DNA of 64,000 nt from Channallabes apus (GCA_030522415.1 CM060107.1:8638770-8702769); one strand, 5' to 3'. Shown: positions 34,031-60,189, counted from the stretch's first letter. The notes: generated by a model not told the origin, from the sequence alone. Program-made: numbers and translations.

Positions 34031-35320
34031 ATGAATTCATTCATTCAAGTATTTGGCAGATGCCCTTTTCCAGAATATGTCTCAGCCTCCCTCACTCTCA
34101 GCACTGGAGCCCCCCAGGGTTGTGTTCTGAGTCCCCTGCTGTACTCATTGTACACCTATGACTGCATAGCCACTACGAAGTCCACCACCATCATTAAGTT
34201 TGCTGATGACACTTTTGTGGTCGGCCTGATCTCTGACAACGATGAGTCGGCCTACCTGGAGGAGATTGGAAATCTGGAGAAATGGTGCCAGAAAAGCAAT
34301 CTCCTCCTGAACGTCAGCAAGACAAAGGAGTTGATAGTGGACTTTAGCACAAAGCAGGAGAGGAACTACCAGACTCCCGTCATCAACAGGAGCCCAGTGG
34401 AGAGAGTGGACAGCTTCCGATACCTCGGTGTTCACATCACGCAGGACCTGTCATCAACACCGTGGTGAAAAAAGCCCGGCAGTGTCTCTACCACCTCAGG
34501 CGCTTGAGAGACTTTAGACTGCCCTCTAAGGTGCTCAGGAACTTTTACTCCTGCACCATAGAGAGCATCCTGATGGGAAACATCTTAACCTGGTTCGGGA
34601 ACAGCACCAAGCAGGACAGATTAGCTCTACAGAGGGTCGTGCGTTTGGCTGAGTGCACCATCCGCACCGAGCTCCCTGACCTGCACTCGATCTACACCAA
34701 GCGGTGCTGGACCAAGGCCAGGAAGATCACGAAGGACCTCAGTCACCCCAACAATGGACTGTTCTCTCTGTTGCGGTCAGGAAAGCGCTTCCGCTCCCTG
34801 AAAGCCAACACAGAGAGAATGAAGAGGAGCTTCTTCCCGCAGGCGATACGGTCTCTCAACCAGATGAACACATAGGACTAATCATCTCCGCGTTTTTTGC
34901 AACATTGCACAGAAATGGACACTCATGGACATTATTCATCTGTGCACAGATGAAGGGGACGCATTGTAGACCGGACAATCATGGACATAGCACATTTGCA
35001 CATACATTGCACATTTGCACACATTTGCACACACAATGCTCATTTGCACACTTCTGGACATTTTTCATTCATTCCACGTAATATTTGCATTTAAATTTAT
35101 TTTTGTCTTGTACAGATAGGTTTATATTTCTTACAAATATATTTTTTTTTATATTTTGTTCTACTTTCTTATAGTTAAGCTATTTATTTATTTCTTGCCT
35201 CTTTTCTATTTCTCGTTCTTATTTCTTGTTAATTGCTTTAAAAATTTTTTTAAGTCACAGGCAGTCGTATAAGCATTTCACTGCATATTGTACTGTGTAT
35301 GACTGTGTATGTGTCAAACT
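34031..35320 (+). mobile_element. L2-like LINE, 5'-truncated
   Basis: 3' part of a non-LTR retrotransposon. 34031-34468 encodes GAPQGCVLSPLLYSLYTYDC, then IIKFADDTFVVGL (FADD is the RT active site) and KTKELIVDF. After one frameshift near 34463, 34462-34875 encodes KKARQCLYHLRRLRDF through FFPQAIRSLNQMNT and a stop, the normal C-terminus of L2-type ORF2. The 3' UTR ends about 35320 after CATTTCACTGCATATTGTAC. The order of blocks fits the L2/CR1 group. The 5' 3 kb is absent, a normal result of incomplete reverse transcription. Confidence 0.88.
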
Positions 35321-35444
35321 TGACTTGAATTGAGATCGACTTACATTATAGATCTGAGCAGTTGAGGGTTAAGGGCCTTGCTCACGGGTAACTTGGTAGT
35401 TTACTTTATCTTGTATACAGACATTATCTTGTATATACAGTATG

Positions 35445-35700
35445 GAGGCCTGGAGCCTATTCCAGGAGACTTGGGGCACGAGGTGGGGCATACCCTGGAT
35501 AACACACACATAAACTCACATGCTCTCACACACACAGTCTTTTGGAATGCTAATTAGCCAATTCTGTATGTTTTTGGACTTTAGGAGAAAGCCCTCCAAG
35601 CAGGGGGAGAACATGCAAACCCTGAGGCGGGAATCGAACCCGGACCCTGGAGGTGCAAGGCAGCACTAGCCAATATGTCACAATGCCACTATGCTGCCTT
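35445..35700 (-). mobile_element. Degenerate SINE copy
   Basis: Inverted main-family SINE: GGCCTGGAGCCTATTCCAGG near its 3' end, GGGGGAGAACATGCAAAC in the body and CGGGAATCGAACCCGGACCC as B-box complement. Confidence 0.75.
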
Positions 35701-35984
35701 CTTCTTCTTCTACTTTTCCATATGCAAATTATTAAAAAGTTTACATTCCTATTGATATTGATATATCCTACTAAGTTCAAACAAGTAAAATCTTATAGGC
35801 AGTTGTGTGTAAACTGTTAAGAGACAATGAAAGTTAGGGGGAAAAAAAGTTTATATCCACAAACACACCCAGCCAACCTCCTCTACACACACACACACCC
35901 TAAACCACAAAGTATTTACACTTTTCACAGACTTGAAAATGGAAGAAAAACAAAAGCAAGAACAGGTGGATGGAAAATAACTGA

Positions 35985-36290
35985 AAAAAATATTTAGTCA
36001 TTTTACACAGTGTGTTCAAGACAAAGCGAGACAAAACTCCCTTTATTTCTCTATATAATCCCCTGCTACATTATGCAGTGTTTCACAAGTTCTTGGATAC
36101 CAACGTAACATACTGTATAAGTGGTGTTGGTACATGATTGTGTATACAGTTTCCCCAGACATACGCATCTTTTCCAGAAGTTGGTGACATGTTATCCATC
36201 AAGTGTTCCACTCGCTGAATGTTCACAGTAATGTCTGCAGTAGGCTCTGAGCCACCTCGGCCGGGATCGTCATTCATAGAAAATGTCATT
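35985..36290 (-). mobile_element. mariner 3' remnant
   Basis: Shares CCCTTTATTTCTCTATATAA and CCCCTGCTACA with the copy at 41985-42311, and the KHLV/HWT-type C-terminal debris. Frameshifted. Confidence 0.65.
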
Positions 36291-37085
36291 CTTTAAAATG
36301 TTCGTGCCATTCAAATTTTTTTACTGTGGCTAAGAGTCTCATCTCCATACTGTGCTTGAACTCTTCTGTAAATGTTAATCGCTTTTACGCCCAAATGTCC
36401 CATTTGGCTTGAAATATCCCCATATACCATGTTTAAACTATATATTTTTAAAGCTTCTTGATAGAGTGATATCCATAATGAACATGGCAGTCATTAATTT
36501 AGACATTTGTATCTCAACTGACTTCCACTAAAATAACATCTAAAATAAATAAATAAATTAGTCTAATTACAGTTTAAAATAATGAGATAGTATGTTCAAA
36601 AAATATCAGATCTATAAAAGGAGAGTTATTAAATCAAAATAATGCCAAACTCATTCAACAGCAAGTTATTAAGTTCAAATAATGTGATATATTGAGACAA
36701 TATAACAAGTAAAAATATCATAATATTGTCAAACAGTGCGGTATTAGAAAAATAATGAGATGTAACAACATATTGTTGAAGGATTTTTTTATCCAAATAA
36801 TGAGATATTAATATAAACAAACAACTAATTCAAAAAGACATATACTAAATAATGGTTATTACACTTAAAATAGACATAGTATATTCATATAATGTGTTAT
36901 TACATTAAAATAACTGGATACTAAGTTAAAATATTGACATAATATCTTAAACTTGTGAATTATTATGTCAAAAAGATATTAAAGTCCAGTTAATTTAAAG
37001 TTGAAAATAATGAGATATTCAGGCAAGTAACAAGTTTTTAAGGAAACAAAGGTGACACTATGTAAAAAAAAAATTGAGATATTAA
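36291..37085. other. AT-rich intergenic DNA
   Basis: Repeated loose AATAATGAGATATTAA words give a vaguely periodic, very AT-rich stretch. No gene. Confidence 0.5.
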
Positions 37086-37089
37086 TTTA

Positions 37090-37180
37090 CAAATTCACTC
37101 ACTCATCATCTATACCGCTTAATATTGGGGTGTACAGGGTCATGGGGGGAGTGGAGCCTGTCCCAGAAGACTTGGATGGG

Positions 37181-37250
<70 letters not shown>

Positions 37251-37345
37251 TGTACACACTCCCATACGGCTAATTTAAGAATGACACTTAGCCTAATCTG
37301 CATGTGGCTGTGACTGTGGGAGGAAACCGGAGAACCCAGAGGAAA
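37090..37345 (-). mobile_element. SINE copy with (AC)n expansion
   Basis: Inverted main-family SINE from ATCATCTATACCGCTTAATA to GTGGGAGGAAACCGGAGAAC. A (CA)n run of 33 units (37182-37247) has grown where the family has a short CACACA. Confidence 0.75.
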
Positions 37346-37689
37346 TAACAAGGTCCAGATTGTGATGGATCAGAGAAACTCCAAAACTGCAACTCTAGTG
37401 GGATGTTCCTGGTCTGCTGTGGTCAGGACATAACAAAAGGTCATGGATGTACATGGGGAGTGATGGCTGGCCTGTGTGTAGTCTGATCCAATGAACATGC
37501 TAGTAATGTAGATCAGATTGAGGAAAAGGTTAATGCTAGATGTGATAGAAAGGTGTCAGAACATGAGTTTTTGAATTTGTTGTACTCGTTCATATTAATC
37601 GTTCCTTACTTGCATTATTGAGTAGCCTAACTCATACTATTTAATAGCAATGATCTTTTTTTTTAGTTGTTGCAAATCAAATAAATTGT

Positions 37690-37860
37690 TGTCGTTTCTT
37701 TCGGCTGCTCCATGCAACGGGTCGCTACAGCAGACAATCCGGGTCGCACACAAGGTTTTATTCCAGATGCCCGTCCTGACACAACCCTCCCATTTTATCT
37801 GGGTTTGGGACAGGCACTTCATCCAGTTGTTGGGAATCGAACCCGGGCCTTTCACATGAT
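37690..37860 (+). mobile_element. Second copy of the 9902-type repeat
   Basis: CGGCTGCTCCATGCAACGGG, CCTCCCATTTTATCTGGGTT and a GGAATCGAACCCGGGCCTTT end that is missing from the first copy and shows the family ends in a B-box complement. Confidence 0.7.
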
Positions 37861-38132
37861 TTTAAGTTGGTGGAACTTTAAGGTGACATTTACTGTTACT
37901 TAACTACTTGCAGATACTTAAAATATCAAATTTGTCCAGCTTACTTGAAAAGTGTAATTTCTACAAACTCATAACCAAAACATTCTAAATATTCATCAAG
38001 GTTTATTAATTTGAAGTAATTGTAATTATTTAAGTCAACAGTGCTCAATATGTGTAATTACTTTGGCTTTTGGGGTTTTTCAGTGTGTTATGGTGGCAAA
38101 ATGGTGGGAAATACTCAATATTAGGTGGGTGT

Positions 38133-38133
38133 T

Positions 38134-38165
<32 letters not shown>
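38133..38165. repeat. (AAT)n microsatellite
   Basis: Eleven AAT units. Confidence 0.95.
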
Positions 38166-38167
<2 letters not shown>

Positions 38168-38526
38168 TGTGAATAATGGCTGATCAGTGACAAATATAAA
38201 AAAATATATTAGGTGTTATTATGGGTTAAATATGAAACAATATTAAACTTAAAGTCAAATAGCAACACAATATCTTTACAAAGTGGTAGAAAATCTTTGA
38301 AGTTCTAAGTTAAACACAACCTGGATGAATATCTTTAGAGAGAAACAGCGCGAGATCTAAACTCGGAATAACGCTAGCACGTGCACACGGCGTGATATGA
38401 GGAGCTTCAGCGCTGCACATGACGTTGCCTCGTGCGCAAGGGGGCAGCGTCGCGTTTTACCGAACTGCATGTTTTATACGCAATAATAAAAAACAAACTG
38501 CATGTTTTATACGCAATAAAAAAACA

Positions 38527-38605
38527 ACTCGATAGATAGATAGATGGATAGATAGATGGGTAGACAGACAGATACTTCATTAATCCATACAGGGAAATTC
38601 CAGAT
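38527..38605 (-). mobile_element. LINE 3'-tail fragment with (GATA)n
   Basis: On the minus strand GGAATTTCCCTGTATGGATT then AATGAAGTATC and (TATC)n, the standard 3' tail of a common fish LINE. The match to an NF-kB site (GGGAAATTCC, 38592-38601) is part of this tail. Confidence 0.65.
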
Positions 38606-38719
38606 ATCAAGCAGCCATAGAGACAGAACTGAGCAGACGTTACTAGAGCAATGCTAAATAATTAATAAATAACAATGATGACACTTTGAATTATGTATTG
38701 TTTATGAGTTATGTACTGA

Positions 38720-39125
38720 ATATTGTATGTGGACACTTTCAGGCATATTTGCACACCCCCTGGACATTCCTGTTTATATTCAACTTCATTACCACACAAA
38801 CAAAAAAATAATCCATAAATTCTATATTTCTATATTGTACAGATGTTATTTTTTCTTATTATTTCTCTATATATTTTTTCATATATTTTTCTTGTATTGT
38901 ATATTTTGTACTGCACAGTTATTGTACTCCTTCTCAGTAAAATATACCTTCTTTTTTTCCTTTTTTCATATTTATTTTCTATTAAGTAAATATCAGATCT
39001 ACAAACTGAGAATTATTAAAAAATAAATAATGCCAAACACAGCAAGTTATTAAGTTAAAATAATGTGATATCTGTCTAAGCATTTCATACTATGACTGTG
39101 TACATGGCAAATAAAATTTTAATAA
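38720..39125 (+). mobile_element. LINE 3' UTR remnant
   Basis: Begins TGGACACTTTCAGGCATATTTG and ends AAGCATTTCATACTATGAC then GCAAATAAAATTTTAAT, parallel to the 3' UTR of the LINE at 34031. The body is decayed and T-rich. Confidence 0.55.
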
Positions 39126-39479
39126 TTTGAATAATAATAATAAAACAAGATGTAAATAAAGCACATAATTTTTTGGACTTCAATGAATAAAAACAACAGA
39201 GAGGAAGAAATTCGATTAGATAAATTGTGATTGCCTGCATAATAATTTTTCGGTCATGTAGACATTTTCAGAAACACATCATCATCATCATCATCATCAT
39301 CATTATTATTATTCTTTATATTTTGTATTGCTTTGTATTTTCCTGGATCAGAATTTTACATCACTCCATCCATCCTTCCTTCCCTGACACACAGTCCTGA
39401 TGCTGATCTTGAGGATTTTGGAGAGGCGCAGCTCAAACCCCCCGACTCTCTCCACGCACCCCCCCCCCAACCCTCTCTC

Positions 39480-39905
39480 TATGTGTGTGTGCGCGCGCCT
39501 CCCCTAAGCGCAAACCCGATCCGATTACGCGCGCTTCCTCCGACCAGCCCGCTGCTGCTGCTGCTGCTCGCTCCCGCGTGTGTCTCCAGGCGTGTGTTCG
39601 GTCTTGTCCACGTCACACTGGTGTCTCTCCTGAATGCGGAAACGGAGTGTATTAAATACAGAGTGGAAGGAGGAGACCGGAGCAGGGCCGCGCGCTCCGA
39701 CAGAGACACCCGGAGAAGGGAAACTTTCCTCCTGTGTGTGTGTGTGTGTGTGTGTATGAGTTACTCAGTGACCCGAGATGTGACCGGATACACAGTTTGG
39801 TCAGAGAGAGAGAGAGAGAGAGAGAGGAGGATTTCAGGTCAGTAAGGAGACTTCCTAAGGTGAAAAAGTTTCTTGGATAAGGACTGACTCAGATCCCCTG
39901 AACAG
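39480..39905 (+). promoter_or_regulatory. ZC3H12A: Candidate ZC3H12A promoter and 5' UTR exon
   Basis: A compact CpG-rich stretch, unlike its AT-rich flanks, contains GCGCGCGCCTCCCC, (CTG)6 at about 39551-39570, a short GT run and (GA)n, and ends in a consensus donor CTGAACAG|GTAAAT at 39906. The open frame through it (39333-39845) ends before the donor and is not conserved-looking. It is the only CpG-island-like segment 5' of ZC3H12A on its strand, 4.6 kb before the first coding exon. Transcription start unknown. Confidence 0.5.
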
Positions 39906-40134
39906 GTAAATACAGTTTATATATACAGTAGATACTGTACATTATACATGAGTATACATCTCATTATACATGCATTTTTAGTGTGTTTTCCCCCATGTGA
40001 TGGGGGTATGTGGTGTACCTTTTAGGGTAAAGGTTCTAAAGTTACACCAGTTATATGCTCAGTTTATATACTTTATATACTTTTAGTTAAACTAAGCTCA
40101 TCAGTGTTTATACCCTCATACTGTTACAGAGTGT

Positions 40135-40500
40135 TGATTCCTGCCTGGCCGTCTCTGTGCATGGAGTTTGCATGTTGCAAAGCACTGACACTGGAGACTC
40201 CTTCTACTAATCTTACTGTACATAAACATATCTCCTTACAGAAAATAATCAGTATTATAAGGGAATAATGAGTGTTAGGGTTAGCACTGTCGGCTCGCAC
40301 CTCCAGGGTTCCGGGTTCGATTCCCGCCTCGGGGTCTGTATGCATGTTCCTCCGATGCTTGTTGAGTACTCCGGTTTCTGTACCAAATTGTCCGTACTCT
40401 GTATGTGCCCTGCGTCTCGTTGTGCTAAGTGTCCTAGGATGGACTCCAAGCCTCCCTTCACTTCTTTCTACAGAATAAAACAGTATAGATGGTGAGTAAT
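40135..40500 (+). mobile_element. Degenerate SINE copy
   Basis: Main-family pieces: CTGTGCATGGAGTTTGCATG near 40157, then a second head GTTAGCACTGTCGGCTCGCA with GGGTTCCGGGTTCGATTCCC, and the tail ACAGTATAGATGGTGAG. Probably one SINE nested in another. Confidence 0.65.
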
Positions 40501-41975
40501 TAAGTGAGCGAATGAGTGGGCAGCTCTTATAATAGTGCAGCAGGAAATCACAGGTTTATGTAAATCAAATGAAACCAAAGTCAACAAAAATAATCTAATC
40601 ACGGGTTTATGATTCTAGCGTGCTATGTTCTAGTACGTTATCAGCTCATTAAATGCCAGAAAGTATAAATTCCATCATAAAGTCCAGATTAAATAGTTCT
40701 ACCAAACATCCATCTTTAGAAATGTTTCTGTTAATTAGGTTTTAGAGTAAAGTTTAGAGGACACACCAAAAAAAAAAAAAAAAGAAGCAGGAAAAAGTAG
40801 AGCTTAAAAGTGGTAAGAATGATTAAGGACCATGTGACAAGATCATGTGACATGATGAGTTTGCAGTACAGTCATGCGGGATTCCTGGACAACATGGCGA
40901 GATGTTCCTTTGGTTGTGCGGGTCTTTTAGATAATGAGATTTATACGGAGAGGTACCCTTATTAGGCAAAAGACATGACTTCTTATACCGAACAGTTAAA
41001 TAGTGGCGCTAACAGTGCATAATGAAAGCATGTGACACGTCCATATGGCATGACTGGTTCTGATGGGTAATGCAGGTCTGGACCTTTCAGCACTACCATG
41101 ACCCCTCATGGATAATACCTCATAAAATACACAAGATTATTTAACTGACATTCTGCACAGTTTTGTGGCAATGTATACTTGTTTATAATTATATATAATT
41201 ATCTATAAATACAGTGTACTGTATATATACTCAGGATTAGGTAGGCGTAGGTTGCAGCTACGGTTGTTAGGTACATAAACAGCCAATTTTTAAGTTGTAT
41301 CTTAAGGCACTTTGCAGCTTGTCACAGTAAAAAAACATTTGTTCTCATTTCTTTCTTTTAATCTATATCAATTCATACATTTTTTATTTAATATTTAAAA
41401 ACCAGGATGGGCTCATGAGTTTTGCAGGGCGCTGTACATATTCTGTTTTTGACTGATTGCAGTGCGACAAATTTGCATACTTCTATGTTGACTAAAGTAA
41501 AAACAGTCGCGGTAAAACAAGCTTGACTTGGCTCTAACCTATAACTACAATTATAATACTCTAATTGGATTTAGGCTGGGAATTTTATATCCTGTTAACT
41601 TTGAGAAAACATAGAGGCTTGATTGAGGAAATAACTGTGTCCCACTAAATTAAGTAATTTCTGTAGAAATGGCTAAAAAAATACAAGTACAAGATGTTAA
41701 ACGAATCAAGAAATGTAATACTAGTCAAATGTCTGTGGTGTAAGAGAAGTAAAACAAGTTATGCTAGATATAATCAATATTTTTTCAGTGTATTTTCTAT
41801 CATTCATGGTAAACCTACCTGTATTTGGTGGAACTGTCAGTAATTGCTCTCATGTCTAGTCTTTCGCCTGACATTTAGATCATATGGGAATGTATTCATA
41901 TGGGGTGCAGTTCAAATCAGGAAAGCATGCACAGTATACTGTACCTATCATGCTGAAGTTAATGTGCTGAGCTGT
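40501..41975. other. Non-coding DNA before ZC3H12A coding exons
   Basis: Within the proposed first intron of ZC3H12A. No coding frame, RNA gene or named repeat found; one short poly-A at about 40768-40782. Confidence 0.5.
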
Positions 41976-41984
41976 TAAGACCAG

Positions 41985-42311
41985 GGTCGTTCAAGTCAAA
42001 GCAGGACTTGTGCAGGGAGGTTGTGCAGAATAACAGAACGCAGTTATGAGAGTAAAGGTCCCCTTTATTTCTCTATTTAATCCCCTGCTACACTAATACA
42101 CTTATTCTAGTGTTTCACTAGTGCTTAAATACCTTCAAGAAATTTTTCTCAGTACGACATAGGCATGATCAGATTGCCTGCTTCACGTCTCAAACGCTGA
42201 CCTCCCAGGAACTCCTTTAACGGCCCAAACATGTGTAAACGGCTTGGACTGAGGTCAGTGCTGTATGGGGGATGTGGCAATAACTCCCAACCGAGTTTGT
42301 GTAATGTGCAA
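41985..42311 (-). mobile_element. mariner remnant, 3' part
   Basis: Starts with the terminus GGGTCGTTCAAGTCAAAGCA. The minus strand encodes KLGWELLPHPPYSTDLSPS and GPLKEFLGGQRL, the D34D region of mariner transposases, with decayed flanks. It is cut off at 42311 by another repeat. Confidence 0.8.
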
Positions 42312-42545
42312 GTTAGGGTTGGGTACCGAAAACCGGTGCCTATATGACACCCGTACTTATGTAACGGGTATGTAGTACGTAGAATCGAATCAGAATGCAG
42401 AATTTGGTGCCTGAACAATCGATTGAAAGATGTTGCCGTCTGGATTTTCTCTCTGAAATAGACGTAAGAAGCATCTCCCACACCGTGTGTGAGAATTGAT
42501 TTCCCAGTAATAAGTGTATTATTTATCAGAAATTCTTTTTGCCTG
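42312..42545 (+). mobile_element. Fragment of a hAT-like repeat
   Basis: AGGGTTGGGTACCGAAAACC is the start of a common fish hAT-type element. Only one end is evident. It interrupts the mariner relic. Confidence 0.45.
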
Positions 42546-43177
42546 TCCGAACCTGACAAAAATATATGAAGGCTTTAATAATTACACTCCAAACAAAGCA
42601 GTGAAATTGACATACTTCATGAATGTACATGAAATACTTCATACATGATCATGAAAATGTTTGTGTAAATGGATTAAATTAGTTAGGCTTGTGCTTGCAT
42701 AATTACCACTAACAGAGGGATTATAATTTTAGATAATTTTTGAGTCTTAATGTTTGGATCGCATTGTTCCCACCGAGACCTGATATTTTGGATCTTTCTA
42801 TGCAAAATAGCCCATTGACGTCTAAAAAGTTAGTAGTGGATCAGAATTGAGTTTTGGCGATACTCTGATTAATGCTTTCGTCCTGAAAATGAAAGGGGAA
42901 GTTCTCTTATAAATAAGTTTACTTGATCTTTAGCCTAACTCAGTTTGAAACTTTCACTTCATAATAAATTTGCTTTGTCACTTTCATTTCTGTTCATTAT
43001 TTCTCACTCATATTTATGGAGAGCGGAACTAATGATGTATCTGGATTTTCCCACCAAACACAGAGTATTATGCTGTTACTACAGCTGTTCGTCTATATAA
43101 ATCAAAGGTTTTATCTGTCCACTGGTTAGAACTCACTCTGTCAGTGACACCTTTACATTTCATACATTGGAGAAACC

Positions 43178-43305
43178 CTGCGATGGATTGACACCCTGTC
43201 CAGGGTGTACCCCGCCTAGTGCCCGAAGTCTCCTAGGATAGGCTCCAGGTCCCCCGCGACCCTGAACACAGGATTAAGCGGTGTAGAAGATGAATGAATG
43301 AATGA
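43178..43305 (+). mobile_element. 5'-truncated SINE with target duplication
   Basis: Only the 3' third of the main family (CTGCGATGGATTGACACCCT to the GAATGAATGA tail). Perfect 14-bp duplication ACATTGGAGAAACC at 43164-43177 and 43306-43319. Truncation at the 5' end with a target duplication is the mark of LINE-driven reverse transcription at the target. Confidence 0.9.
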
Positions 43306-44716
43306 ACATTGGAGAAACCGAAACCTGTTTCAGACAATTTCTGTCTGTATGTCTGTATATTGGCTGCATAGCCACAGCATCACGGAAACTGTCTGGACGG
43401 AATTGGAAGAAACTTTGCCAGCCAGTATTTGCCTGAAGTTAAATCAGCGTCATAAATTAAATCGAAATGTTGAGTAGAAGTGAAGTTATGAGCGGTTTTG
43501 TCATCGCTTTTTGGGACGAATGCAGTACTTTTGCCCTTGAAGTGGCCGTTTCTATACATGTCACTCGACAGAGCCAATCAACACGATAGTTTACTGTAAA
43601 AACATGGAGTATGTGGAAGACACAGAAATGACCTTAAGACCCGTATAAAGCGCTTAAACCCTCATGAAACACAAACAAACATCCAACGACACAGCATGGC
43701 TTACTCCAACAAAAAGGTAAGATACTTCTGAAAACTGAACCTTCAAAGATGTCTGGACAGATCAAACCAGTTTGTCTCACATGTTGCATAACCTGGTGCT
43801 AATTGATGCAGTAATGTGAAGCGCCACAATGAGATACACAGGTCATTAGTGCATCATACTGTACTGTATCCACAGCAGGACATGTAAAATATCCGAACAG
43901 ACAGTGATAGTCACTCAAATCAAAATGTTGAGGAAAAGTGATGAACATTTATGTGCTGGACGTAACAGTCAGTTTTAAACAGGGAGTGTATTTGAAATAA
44001 TAATATTACTGATTACATTAAAGATCAGCAGATTATTTTTAGTTTTAAACTTTTAACTATTTCTAAAAACTCTGTAACCGCCAAGGACGAGTGCTTACGC
44101 TAGTATACTGTACGGTTAATCTTGTGATTTCGAGCTGCACTACTGTCACATAGAAACATTAATCAACACTCGACACTTGGTGAGTGAGAGATGAGACTTC
44201 AGCAGTGCTGTAATATAAGGAATGTCTTACATAATGTACATAACAATAGCCAAATAGCAATGCCATGAAGGTAAGGTGGTTAAAAACAAATTGCATCAAA
44301 TTATTTAAACATTGGAAGAACTGCAGTACACTACAGTAGCATGCTCCTTTGAGTAACAATGGAATTGGTCAATCTTTTAAAAATTACTGATGATATCATC
44401 CACCTTTAGAACATAGTGCCTTTATTGAAACCTGTTCTTATTGCCTGAGGACATGTACAATTATTGGAAATCCCCAAAATGCAATTTTTCTCTTGTTACA
44501 TGTTTGTTGTTCTTCTTCTTGCAGAGGTGTGTCGTCTGGAGAAGACCTGTTTTGAGTATGAGTATAGGTGCCAGTCTCATCCCTGCTGCCTTTCCTCCAG
44601 ATTTGGACTCTTACCTCTGGCCTGACGTTTGTAGCACCGTGTGTGCTTCCTCCTTCGTTCACCCAGGCTCGCTTACATGGGCATCTTCACGCTGTCCAGC
44701 CAAACTGTATCATAGA

Positions 44717-58239
<13,523 letters not shown>

Positions 58240-58530
58240 CATTTGCTGCCTTGTGGGCGGCTTGTAAATGGTTTGTGTGTTGTGACACAGTTGTTACAGT
58301 ATGTTGAAGTGTGAAAAGCCTTTAAAGGTTTAAGGCTTATAGCGATGGAGCAGGTCGAAACACCATTAAATGAAGCAGAAACCTATCTTGGACATGTACG
58401 TATGTTCCACAACGGGAGCTGTAACCTACATCTTAAAGGTCACATATTATACTCCTTTGTTAAAAAACTGAAACATAACTCAGATCATGTATTATGGAAT
58501 GCCGGATTTTCTTTCTGCTGAGCATTGTGC

Positions 58531-59333
58531 CTAAGGCTTTTTTTCACACGGGCGTTAACATCGACCGTTTTTCTGCCGGTCGTAGCGTCCGGTGAGCGCG
58601 GATGAAGCGCCGAGGGTTTTCTACACATAGGAGTCAATGACGGTGTTCACACGGGCTTTGGTGACGTGCGTTTGTCCGACTGCGCGTTTATACCGTGTTA
58701 CAAAAACGTTGCATGCAGCTTTTTCTTGGCGTTCAAACCCCAACGAACGCAAGGAAACCGCGTCTAGTTCGTTTTCTCCGCATCCATTTTACGCTTCGGA
58801 GGACCGGATATATCCCATGATCCTACATGCTATACATGGGGAAATGCGGGAAAAAGGCACAAATAAAACTTGCGCGGAAATGTTCGCATTTCTTCATAAA
58901 CCACAAAAACCTTCCTTTTAATCCGACTTTGTGCAGTCGGAGGGAACCCAGTAGCGGCGGCGATTTTTTTCTCTCCCTACGTCGCCGTATTATTTAAAAA
59001 AAATATTTTATATATTATATAAAAATATAATAATTTAATTAGAATTTTTAAAACAATAAGATTAATGTCTAATATAGCAAAATGGTCCATATTAAAAGGA
59101 GGCACCTCAAATAAAATGACAAGGGCTTTCATATCCAGTTCCCGACACACTGCCCCCCACAGGTTAAACACACAAACTACAATTTGGGCTGCAGGCTGGC
59201 GTTAGACAGAGACAAACGAACGCCAGTGTAGAAGTTAATCGAGCGGCGCTACAAAACACAACATAAACGTACAGGACGTTCAGAGCTCGTTTGTTTATCC
59301 GAACATTTAACGCCCGTGTGAACAAGGCCTTAG
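58531..59333. mobile_element. MITE inside the ZC3H12A 3' UTR
   Basis: Inverted ends CTAAGGCTTTTTTTCACACG + GGCGTTAA and the complement of CTAAGGCCTTGTTCACACGG + GCGTTAA, 803 bp. It carries an open frame at 58637-58921 (94 codons) with no known domain. PIF/Harbinger-like termini are my guess. No clear target duplication beyond the palindromic CTAAGG...CCTTAG edge. Confidence 0.75.
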
Positions 59334-60189
59334 AATTGGACACAGTCCCCTAATAGGACCCAACACCACTCTGTGAGGTATGACATGAAAAGGAGTATTT
59401 CCTCATGCAGGAAATATATGCAGGAGAGGCTAGCTCCAAGATGATAGCTCTATGATGTCATAGCTCCAAGAAATAGAAAGAGCAGAAGAGAGTGATGAAA
59501 GTCTTTTAGAATGGGAATAAGCATTTGATGTTTTGGACTGGGACGTCAGCTTTAAAAGACAGGGAAGTTGAGGGAGAGTAATAAATCATAAGAGCAATAA
59601 TCTTGTAATTGTTGTAATTTTGAATATCAACTCTATGTTTCTTTATTTATGTGTTGTGTGTTATACATTCTCTTTCTATTCTAGGAATCTTTTAGGCACC
59701 TTAGTAACGCACACTGGTTAGAACTTTTGCAGTCTAAAATGCGATGTTTTGTAAATGCATATAGCTTTTAATGTGTAACCAGTAAATCTCTTTTAAGTGC
59801 CTAATGTGGTCTTGTTGGCACCGTGTGCCTGAAACACCAGTGAAAATCTGAAAACTACCTCAAACAGGTAGATGAGTGTACACCCTGTGGGTTCTGGGTA
59901 TTTTCCCATTTTACATAAAATAGTCATATAGTCACTGTCTGATATAACTCACATGACTTTTCTTGAGCCGCAGCGCTCTTAATGTTAATGCAAAGCAAGA
60001 CTGACATGATTACGAGGACAAAGGAAAAGAAAAGCCGCACCCATGTTTAAACGCTTTTCGCAGTATCGAAACATTTTGCTTTTTATTTTGTAAGATTGCT
60101 ATTTTTAAACTCCTCCCCTTTTTAAAGTGCTACAGTTTGTAAGTGTTTTACACAAGACTGTATGACCTGCTGGCTTTAAACTGTCATGC

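Noticed and set aside
34031..34875. Two long coding-like open frames as a host gene
   Set aside because: They carry non-LTR RT motifs (PQGCVLSPLL, FADD) and a LINE 3' end, and are frameshifted relative to one another.
38592..38601. Perfect NF-kB consensus GGGAAATTCC upstream of ZC3H12A, an NF-kB-responsive gene
   Set aside because: The site is part of a common LINE 3' tail next to (GATA)n and occurs wherever that repeat does. Position alone does not support regulation.
39333..39845. 170-residue open frame near the CpG-rich block
   Set aside because: It is proline/arginine-rich, ends in a translated (GA)n repeat before the donor, and starts in AT-rich DNA. More likely 5' UTR.
58637..58921. 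94-residue open frame in the 3' UTR as a small gene
   Set aside because: It lies wholly inside a MITE and has no recognised domain. It could be a relic of the parent transposon.
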